The notes under the pieces are model-generated. The model was not told the DNA's origin and made no database searches. It saw only the letters and a program-made list of their open reading frames with translations. From positions 8,302,314 through 8,366,313 of the forward strand of contig NC_080548.1 in assembly GCF_028640845.1 (NCBI RefSeq): a DNA stretch of 64,000 nucleotides, read 5' to 3'. Below are positions 56,485-64,000 of this stretch, in pieces. This DNA comes from Ahaetulla prasina (taxonomy: Eukaryota; Chordata; Lepidosauria; Squamata; Colubridae). A program made the translations under genes and the position numbers. Position 1 is the stretch's first letter, and the number at the start of each line of letters is the position of its first letter.

Positions 56485-56689
56485 GACTTTGCAGGTGACG
56501 CAGCAAAGGGAGATCGGTCTGTAGTTTTCGACTAAGCTGGGGTCTCCTTTTTTGAAGATGGGGATGACTGTGGCTAGTGACCAAAGTTTGGGAAGAGAAC
56601 TGGTAGTGAAAGCTTTATCAAAGATAATACTTAGGGGTTCAGCTATATTAATGGAAAGTTACCTGAATTTGTTTAGGGGCTTTAGGTGT

Positions 56690-57450
56690 TTAGGTGTTTA
56701 GGGGCTTGTATGCAGGGTCTTGGAGTAGGTTGGTTAATTTGGTTTGGTAGTCAGATGTGTTCATAACCACCGTGGCGTTGCCCTTGTCTGCTGGTAGGAT
56801 TATTATGCTGGTGTCTTTTTTCAGGTTAAGTAGAGCTGTATGTTCCTCTTTGAGTAAGTTGCTTTTGGGTGGCTTGCTGGTGCAGAGGATGTTGGAAATT
56901 TCGAGTCTGATTTTGTTAGCGTCATCGGGGTTGATTTTGGTCAGGCTGGTTTCAACTCCGCATATAATGGTTTCAGTGGGGATGTATTTGGGAGTGACTG
57001 CAAAGTTGAATCCTTTGGAAAGGGCATCAGTTTCAGCTTTGGTGAGGATCCTATCTGAGATGTTATGCACTGTTTGTGTCATGTGTGGCTGTGAGGGGGG
57101 AGGGGTTTGTTTCTGGCATTCTTGTAGTCTTCGGAGTTTGTTGGTGTGTGTGTCTGTCTTGAGGGTGGTTTGTGTTTCGGCTCTCCAGATGGCGAGTTGT
57201 TTGGATTTGTCCCAAAGTGCAGGGTGGATCTTGTTGCTGAGTTTGAGGTGAAGTGTGAGGAGATCTTTGTTAATTTGATCTAGTAGGAATCTTTTTGTGT
57301 GAAATTCATTTCTGATTAGGGCCAATTCTGTTCTTTTTAGGATGCGTTTGGTGGCTGCAGAGTTGGAGTGGGAATTTCAATTGGAAGCATGTGGGGATTA
57401 AATTTTGATCTCGGCAATTTTGTAGGAATGCGAGGTCACATAAAATTTTC
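56690..57450 (-). pseudogene. PLE N-terminal region
   Basis: The frame 56690-57325 reads SNKIHPALWDKSKQLAIWRA, LSKGFNFAVTPKYIP and 'KDTSIIILPADKGNATVVMN', then NLLQDPAYKPLN. The ILPADKGNATVV block marks the start of the PLE RT region. Upstream, in another frame, 'LAFLQNCRDQNLIPTC' up to about 57440 continues the family. It joins the RT at 54806-55108 once LINE-J copy e is set aside. At least one frameshift separates the two upstream frames. Confidence 0.85.
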
Positions 57451-57581
57451 TCCCAGAAGCACGAAGCTGAAGCCTGAAGATGACGAATGAGACTTTGTCG
57501 AAACGTCGCCAAGACACTTCCAATTTTACACGGGAGAAAACCCAAACAACCAAAGACCTACATACAAACACCCGCGAAAAC

Positions 57582-57590
<9 letters not shown>
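57451..57590 (+). mobile_element. PLE (lineage B) inverted terminal repeat with hammerhead-like core
   Basis: A + strand copy of the end at 51273-51460. It has the core ctgaaga (57474-57480), a six-pair stem gacgaa/tttgtc (57482-57487 with 57494-57499), gaaac (57500-57504), then 'cgccaagacacttcc' and the full terminal 'acaaacacccgcgaaaacctcag'. It stands inverted to the element body, next to the N-terminal region. Confidence 0.78.

Positions 57591-57620
<30 letters not shown>
57590..57620. repeat. (CA)n then (TA)n microsatellite
   Basis: A CA run follows directly on the PLE terminus and turns into a short TA run. Confidence 0.9.
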
Positions 57621-57627
<7 letters not shown>

Positions 57628-58061
57628 GTATTCTTTGTGTTTTGTTATTTCTTTCTCGTTTTGTATTAATTTTTAAAAAAGAAAGGGAAACTAAAACATT
57701 TGAGAACATAACTCCCAACTTTGGGTATTCTGTGGCAGCTTCTAAAATCAAAAAGCAAGCATTCCCCAAGTCTTTTTCTAGGAATGAAAAATTAGCTACT
57801 CTGAATATAATAAAAGAACTAAATCTAGGTGTTCTTTCTAGTCTTTTACTTTCTGAAATTTATTTTAAATTTAAATTATTATTTTAAATAAATAAATATT
57901 TATTTATTTAATATTTATTTATTTTTATTTATTTTATTTGGGGACAGGCAAAAGTTTTGTTTTTGCCTTGTCTTAGGATGTGTTTGATGTTCTTCATGTC
58001 TTTAACTACCCACATCAGAAAAAGAGCTTCACCCTTTCCTTTGCTTTAAGCAAGAACTAGA
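57621..58061. other. No gene; TTTA-rich tract and 'ggggacaggc' string
   Basis: The AT-rich tract (57885-57938) ends in 'ggggacaggcaaaagttttg', nearly identical to the joint at 54794-54812. Confidence 0.6.
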
Positions 58062-58412
58062 TACGGATAGTCCTCAACTTACAACCACAGTTGAGGCCCA
58101 GATTTCTGTTGCTAAGTGATTCATTTGTTAAGTGAGTTTTGCCCCATTTTATGAATTTTCTTGCCAAAGTTGGGAAGGGAATCACTGCAATTGTTAAGTC
58201 AGTAAAGGATTGTTAAGTAAATCTGACTTCCCCACTGACTTTGTTTGCCAGAAGTTCACTAAAGATGATCCCATGACCCAGGACACATCAACTCAATAGA
58301 AATATGAGTCAGTTGCTAAGCATCCAAATTCTGATCATGTGACCATGGGGATGCTGCAGTTGTCATAACTGGTCACTAAATGATCTGTTGTAAGTCGAGG
58401 ACCATCTGTGGT
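58062..58412 (+). mobile_element. MITE X, near full length
   Basis: Inverted ends 'tagtcctcaacttacaac' and 'gttgtaagtcgaggacca'. The body contains repeated 'gttaagtcagtaa'/'ttgttaagtgag' and 'atgaccatggggatgctgcag'. No coding part, superfamily unknown. A reversed and interrupted copy lies at 25212-26812. Confidence 0.75.
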
Positions 58413-59539
58413 TCTAGTCAAGTTCTGGGATGGAATCTCCCATGGGAATGATAACAAATCACTGCAAAGCTTCCTCCGCAAACAGTGGAATCAGTGGTGG
58501 AAAACGAAAGCTGCTCCATTGCAGTTAATGGTGGCAAGCATCTTCCCCTTACAGAAATGGCTTATAAATATGTCTCTGTAGGGTTTAGGACTGTTCATCT
58601 CATATCCTTGGCCGTCCCTCCTTCGGCTGCCCCCCCCCATGCCCTGCTCTTCCCTTCCCGTTCATTCGTTATCAGGGAGGCACGATCAGGTACAAGGGAG
58701 CTTCCACCCCCTTCCCTTCTGCATGGGGGCTTCTGGCCGCCAGCATTGGCAGCCAGTATTGGCTGGCGGCTAAGTGTCCTAGGGGGCTAAAAGCCTGGGA
58801 CAAACATGTCATCCGATGGGCTGCACCAAAGCGTGTGGGATGGAGGAGCCAGGTCCCATTGGCCGGGGTGAACAGCTAGGGGGCATGTCAGCGAAGGAGA
58901 AACGTTAGCAGTGAATGGCCAGAGGCAGAACCCTGGTGGCGAAACAGGCACAGCCAAGAATAGGAGGCGAAAAGTCCCATTCCAGCCTCTGTAGGTCAGT
59001 TGTAAGCTACATTCGCAAGATAGTTCGCCTCCCAAAGTAGAGTCAAGATAGAGGCAATTGATAACTGAAATCTTGTTATTTAATTGAAATGATCTGCTGC
59101 AATGATTACATGTATTTTGATGAAGATCTTCTTTGAAGATCTTCACAGGCCTATTAGAAACCATCTGCCATCTGTTCTCAGATTCCAGAAGCTGAGCCTG
59201 TAAATTTGGCACAACAAATACAATAATGATTCTGATATTCTCCAAATATGCAGATGAAAGTTGTGCTTGGCAAAAAGCTATGAAAATTATCAGCTAGTAT
59301 ATCTGAACAGATCTGGTTGAGGAAGACTGACTTATATTGTAACAGACTGGTTAATCATTAAGGCGATACCAGACCCTGATTTTTTTTCCCTTTTCCAAAA
59401 CATATTTAGGAAAGTAACCGAGGCAGCCAAGCTAAATAGAAACCCTACCAATATGAACAGGAATAGAACTTCGGGCTAAGGAAGGAAGAAAGAAGAAGTG
59501 ATGGCATAAAAGCCTATAGAGATTCTCAGTCATGCAGGT
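58413..59539. other. No gene; GC-rich patch
   Basis: A GC-rich segment at about 58600-58970 lies between AT-rich flanks. The frames at 58485-58790 (+) and 58787-59245 (-) show no motif, and neither has support as a gene. Confidence 0.5.
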
Positions 59540-59610
59540 CATGGTTGTCTCTTTGAGGACGTTTTGCTTCTCATCCAAGAAGCTTCTTTAGCTCTGATAG
59601 GATAGTGGGG
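59540..59610 (-). mobile_element. Degenerate PLE (lineage C) end
   Basis: On the - strand 'gctaaagaagcttcttggatgagaagcaaaacgtcc' matches the widespread vertebrate PLE motif in which ctgaaga and gcgaaac flank an agcttctt/gagaagc stem. Both core strings have one changed base here. The rest of the element is missing. Confidence 0.55.
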
Positions 59611-59901
59611 AATGGAAGGATTTATATTTAATTTATTTATTTTTATTTATTTATTTGTCATAACAATATATGTAAGCATCATACAGAAAGATTATATAGT
59701 ATATAAACATATATATGAGTAAATATTAGGAGGTATAAGCATATATATATATATAGGAAGAAGAAAAAAAGAAAAACAATAGGACAGGAACGGTAGGCAC
59801 GTTTGTGTGCTTATGCACGCCCCTTATGGTCCTCTTAGGAATGGGGTGAGGTCAATAGTAGAAAGTTTTAGGATAAAGCTTTTAGGATTATGGGAAGAGA
59901 C

Positions 59902-60742
59902 TGGCTTGACTGGGGTGGCAACCGGCCGCCACCGTCTTTAGCCGTTTGCGGCAGCGGTCGGCAGCAGCCTGTCCTGTTGGCTGGTCTGCGGTGGTACCTG
60001 GGTGGTACCTGGGTGGTGGTGTCTGGGAAGCCCGGAAAGTTGCAGAGGCCTTAAGTAGCTGGGTTAGGCAGGAGGGGGACGTTTGACAGCGTTGTCCTCC
60101 CTTTCTTCCCTCTTCAGTCGTGCCACGGGCCAGATTCTCGGGTAACGGCCCAAGCTCCATCAGGAACCTCTCTGGGTCCATCAGCCTCGTGTCACCTCCT
60201 GCGTAGCCAGCATCAACCAGGAGGGGCACGGGTCCAGTAAACATGTGGTGGCATTCAACCTTCCCAGCAACCTGTCTATGTCCTCGGGAGTCACAGGGTC
60301 AAAACTATCCCAAACAGTCTCAACAAGACGGGTCTCGAAACTCTCACCTGGATCTACCCAATTTTGATCCAATCCATCCCGAAGCTGAACAATTTTATCA
60401 TATAGATAACCGTTAAACTCCTCGGCATGCCCTTGTAATGGGTCCTCCCGCCCCTCCTGTTGAAGGAGAGAGCGGGTCACCCGACACAGGGTGGCCGGGT
60501 GGTTATCTACCGATGCAATGAGGGAGGAAACGTAAGAACGTTTCGCATCCCTCAATGCCACTAGGTAGGTCCTAGTGGACCTAACTAGTGTCCGGTCAGC
60601 CTCAGAACGGCTGGATCTCCAGGCACTCTCTAGGCGTCTTCTCCGGCGTTTCATCTCCCTCAGCTCCTCGGAGAACCAAGGAGCCGGTTGAGAGCTGAGC
60701 CGGGTCAGAGGCCGCAAAGGCACAACACGGTCCAAAGCTCTG
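59902..60742 (-). mobile_element. L2 ORF2 segment, inverted part of a broken L2
   Basis: The - strand frame 60181-60735 reads PAPWFSEELREMKRRRRRLE, ARRSE-like linkers, DAKRSYVSSLIASVDNHPAT, then 'WDSFDPVTPEDIDRLL' and NATTCLLDPCPSWLM. This is the region between endonuclease and RT in L2 ORF2. After 'EVTRG' the sequence no longer follows the family (59902-60180, unknown). This block is head to head with the + strand L2 end at 60743. Confidence 0.82.
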
Positions 60743-61024
60743 ACCTTAGGACCTTTCGCCGCGAACTTAAAACCTATTTATTCCGCCTTGCTGGACTGGC
60801 TTGATTTTTAAAATTTTTAATTTGATTTTATGGGTTTGAAATTTCTGTCAATTTTATAGGGTGTTATTACATTTTAAATTTGGCCATTTGAATAAGTTTT
60901 TTAAGGGTTGTTTTTTAGTATTATATGTATTGTTTCTTTTGTATTTTATTTTGGCTGTTCACCGCCCTGAGTCCTTCGGGAGAAGGGCGGTATACAAATT
61001 AAAATATTATTACTTATTATTATT
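60743..61024 (+). mobile_element. L2 LINE 3' end
   Basis: 'gacctttcgccgcgaac' and 'attccgccttgctggactgg' lead to an AT-rich UTR and the hairpin accgccctgagtccttcgggagaagggcggt (about 60960-60990), then an (att)n tail. Together with 59902-60742 it forms one L2 insertion whose 5' part is inverted. Confidence 0.85.
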
Positions 61025-61730
61025 AAAGCGGTTGACATTAAGTTTAAATCTATTGGTTGCTCTTGTATTATTGCAATTAAAGCTGAAGTAGTCTTTAACA
61101 GGAAGGACATTATAATAGATGATTCTATGAGTTAAATTTAGGTCTTGTCGAATGCGACGGAGTTCCAGGTTTTCTAAGCCTAGGATTTCAAGTCTAGTGG
61201 GATAAGGTATTTTGTTGTTTACAGAGGAATGGAGAACTCTTCTTGTAAAATATTTCTGGACACGTTCAATTGTATTGATGTCAGAGATATGGTGAGGGTG
61301 CCAAACAGGTGATCTGTATTCTAGAATTGGTCTAGCAAATGTTTTATATGCTCTGGTTAGTAGTGTAGTGTTTTTAGAAAAGAAGCTACGCAAGATTAGG
61401 TTTACAACTCTTAGAGCCTTTTTTGCTATGTAGTTGCAGTGGGCTTTGGCACTTAGATCATTTGACATGAAAACTCCAAGGTCTTTAACGAGATGGGGAT
61501 CATCTGTAAGGTAATGTCCATCAAGTATGTACTTAGTGTTTGGGTTCTTTTTTCCTATATGTAAGACTGAGCATTTGCTGGTTGAGATTTGGAGTTGCCA
61601 AGTTTTAGACCAAGCGGTTAGATGATCAATATTGCAGACAGCTGGTCATTTGCATTTAGAAACATCCTCCAAGAAAATACAAGAAAGTTCACTTGCCTCC
61701 TGAAAAGAGCACCTTTGGGACAAGTGATAG

Positions 61731-61867
61731 CAGTGGTGGGATTGAGCCAGTTCGCACCACTTCGGGAGAACCGGCTGTTAACTTTCTGAGCAGTTTGGTG
61801 AACTGGTTATTGGAAGAAATCATTAGGGCAGAGAACTGGTTGTTAAATTATTTGAATCACACCACTG
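61731..61867. mobile_element. hAT-type MITE 17 (shortest)
   Basis: Termini are cagtggtgggattg and gaatcacaccactg. Flanks agtgatag (61723-61730) and agtgatgg (61868-61875) match at 7 of 8 bases. At 137 bp it looks like an internally deleted form of element 13. Confidence 0.82.
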
Positions 61868-61934
61868 AGTGATGGTATATGTTATTTGAGGCTATTTATG
61901 GATCTGATATTCTACGTGGAAACAAAACTCTTTG

Positions 61935-62033
61935 GAAGGAAGGAAGGAAGGAAGGAAGGAAGGAAGGAAGGAAGGAAGGAAGGAAGGAAGGAAGGAAGGA
62001 AGGAAGGAAGGAAGGAAGGAAGGAAGGAAGGAA
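61935..62033. repeat. (GGAA)n microsatellite, about 98 bp
   Basis: Uninterrupted aagg/ggaa repeats. The open frames across it (for example 61879-62247) are repeat translations. Confidence 0.95.
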
Positions 62034-64000
62034 AATATTTGTGGAAGGACAAACTTTTACTACAAGAATGTTTTTTCTCAGTAAAGCTCAAGCTGCACTT
62101 TATTTTAAAAAACAACGGCTAACCATAAAACCTATACAGCTTCTAAGTGATCCATACTTTTCTTTTTTCAATTATAAAAGAAGCAATATAAGGGGCTTCT
62201 GCAGAAGAATAAAAAAATCTTTGAGACTAATTGCGGCCTCCCACTGAAAACTATGATTTGGAGATCAATAAATAATAGCCTGGCAGATAGTAGCCACAGA
62301 TTCTGTTCTATCAGAATGCAATTCTAGGAGCAAAATAAGGTCAAATTTTAATATAAGAGAATATTCCAAATTTGATCTAATAAAAAAATGCTTATTGGGT
62401 TATTTTGGTTCCTCCAGGAAACTTTCCTCAGAGAGGTAGAACATCTCAATAACACTAACATAATACAAAAGATACTGATCCAATCTGATTGATACCACAT
62501 GATCAGACATATTTTTTTATCTGCTGTCCAAGATGGAAGAACTTTAAAATGTGCAGATGTGAACCCTTTCTTCCTGGCTTATTTAGTAGTACAATATCTA
62601 ACTGCAGTAAAGTTTCCCTAAAGCTATTTGATGTATTGCAATTAGGACACCATATTTATATAATTTTCAATATCAAAATCAAATTATATGCTGATTAAGG
62701 ATTTCTTAGCTTTAGCAAATTCCATGTAGTATCGCAGTCTCTAAATCACAGTTTTTCTTTCATTGTTTTGCCCCAAAGTTATATTGAAAAATCAAAGAAT
62801 TATAAGGGAAAAAAGTATAGTAATAACTGGAGCCACTTTTTTTTAAAAAAAATCCAGATCTAGGGCTTTATCTTGTTTTTATATGATCCTGTTTTCATTT
62901 TTGAAGCTGTATTCATGTCCAGCTAAAATATTCTTAGATATATAAACAATGGCCTTTCTAATAGTTTAACATTATTGTCTGTGCCTCTGTGTGTATATAA
63001 AGGCACACAGTAGCTGAGCCATAACTCACATCTGAAATAGCTTTAAAGCCGAAGCCATAAAGGAAAGACTGATATACTTCTCTGGACAGAATCAGTAATA
63101 TATTCTGATGTGCCTCCAGGAGCCTCTGACAGCAAAAATGTTTCCCAGATATTTGCAGGTTTTAATTCATTTAATTTAGTGTTGACTGATTGATTACCTG
63201 TAGATTTTCTTTTCTTTTCAGAAATCTCTATTGTTTTCATTTTGTGATAATTAAACTGTTGTCCTTAAGGCTGACTTTAAATGTCTTAGACATGAGAAAA
63301 GGAACGATTTGTATCAGCAGTACATGAAAGTATTGATATATGCTTGTTAATCAGTTGGAGAAAGTAGAAGACAAGACACAGAGTGGAGAATGGTCAAATT
63401 TAAGTCAAGACATAACTGGAGGGGGGAAAGCACTCAACCCCATTGAAAATTAGAACAGCACCAGGTGAACCCAACTGGTTTGAATGTGTATGTTTTCATA
63501 TAGCCTTTGAATACAACAAGTAGAAATATCTAATAACTGGAAAGAAGATTCACCCAGAGTGCATCCCTGGGAATTGTGTCAAAGAGTGGTTTCAAGTCAA
63601 AAGCATATCTTTGTGTATTTATTGAAAAGTAATTTATCTTTTAGAAAATTTGTCACATCGATATTAAATAGAAGAAGAGATTATAATTTAACCTACTTCG
63701 GGAAACTACTGTCTTAAAATGCAGTGAGAAATTCACCAAAGACAGAAAGAAAAGCATAGCAGACACTGGCAGCTTTTGTTCAGGGTATGCCCTTGAAGAA
63801 GATCTACAGCAAAGACTGGAGAAACCCACTTCCCTTGACAGCCACGGCTTACACTTCGTCAAGGGAAGGGAAGCCTGAAAAATGTGAAGCTCAAATCTCC
63901 CACAGCTTGTGAACTGAGCCAGTTCATATAAAAGTCACTACACCTTAAAATATGAGTGTATGCTAATAAAACCAATATCTTAATGAAAACAATAATATTA
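62034..64000. other. No gene or repeat recognised
   Basis: AT-rich sequence to the end of the window. Short frames at 62489-62698, 63043-63240 and 63653-63862 have no motif and no splice context that I can defend. Confidence 0.5.

Larger units (their letters stand above)
55109..56685 (-). mobile_element. LINE-J copy e, inserted in the PLE
   Basis: The longest LINE-J here (about 1.58 kb). It enters ORF2 before the RT (VIPIFKKGDPSLVENYRPIS, about 56540-56600) and reaches the TTTA tail (55109-55134). The PLE target gtgttta appears at both ends (55102-55108; about 56680-56686), a plausible target duplication with small extra repeats on the right. The two frames 55903-56484 and 55254-55964 overlap by one frameshift. 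Confidence 0.88.
59636..61630 (-). mobile_element. LINE-J copy f, interrupted by an L2
   Basis: Pieces 59636-59901 (tail and 3' UTR) and 61025-61630 (ORF2 C-terminus, 'KDLGVFMSNDLSAKAHC' side) are colinear with copy e. The L2 between them replaced about 72 bp of LINE-J, those from 'cacagagtca' to 'caatctagatt'. The second piece keeps a long frame (61010-61468). The 5' end is lost near 61630. Confidence 0.88.

Noticed and set aside
57398..57887. Frames with runs of Cys-Val or Thr-His
   Set aside because: Translations of the CA microsatellite and the PLE terminus.
58485..59245. GC-rich patch as a CpG island with first exon
   Set aside because: No clear start, splice site or protein motif. Evidence is too weak for a gene call.
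61879..62247. Lys-Glu-Gly-Arg repeat protein
   Set aside because: A translation of the GGAA microsatellite.

Overview
This window looks like repeat-rich, non-coding DNA from a squamate reptile, most likely a snake. The evidence is the mix of repeats: a Bov-B LINE end, a Sauria-type SINE, CR1 and L2 LINEs, a LINE with an (AATAG)n tail of the kind described for snakes (Snake1/L3 CR1), Penelope-like elements (PLEs), and many short hAT-type DNA transposons built around accggtt motifs. I found no exon, rRNA, tRNA gene or CRISPR array that I can support. All convincing protein similarity belongs to retrotransposons, and every such frame is truncated or broken. Family names come from reading motifs, not from database searches.

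Layout. 1-14.8 kb: AT-rich unique DNA with six hAT-type elements, tRNA-derived SINEs, CR1, L2 and Bov-B fragments, and a solo LTR inside a SINE. 14.8-34 kb: two 5'-truncated copies of a jockey-superfamily LINE with a TTTA-type tail (called LINE-J here), a CR1 with an inverted 5' end, a foldback PLE end, nested MITEs, a Sauria-type SINE and more hAT elements. 34.8-38.1 kb: one LINE-J copy (- strand) interrupted by an (AATAG)n-tailed LINE and by a 5'-truncated L1 with a 17-bp target-site duplication. 38-51 kb: hAT elements, two PLE ends, SINEs, and a GC-rich L2 LINE followed by an older L2 relic. 51.3-57.6 kb: the most complex locus, a near full-length but broken PLE on the - strand (N-terminal region, reverse transcriptase, GIY-YIG endonuclease) with inverted ends that carry hammerhead-ribozyme-like cores. 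It is split by a LINE-J insertion and partly amplified into ~345-398-bp and 51-bp tandem units. 57.6-64 kb: a MITE, a degenerate PLE end, a second interrupted LINE-J holding an L2 with an inverted 5' part, a hAT element, a GGAA microsatellite, and about 2 kb with nothing recognised.

The elements relate to each other as parasites and hosts. SINE 3' ends copy the L2 hairpin or the CR1 tail, which suggests L2 and CR1 machinery moved them. The hAT elements have no transposase here and must have depended on one elsewhere. A 294-bp exact match between two LINE-J copies points to recent activity. The strongest items for follow-up are the rearranged PLE/LINE-J locus, the set of hammerhead-like PLE ends, and 17 hAT-type elements whose flanking 8-bp duplications can still be read.
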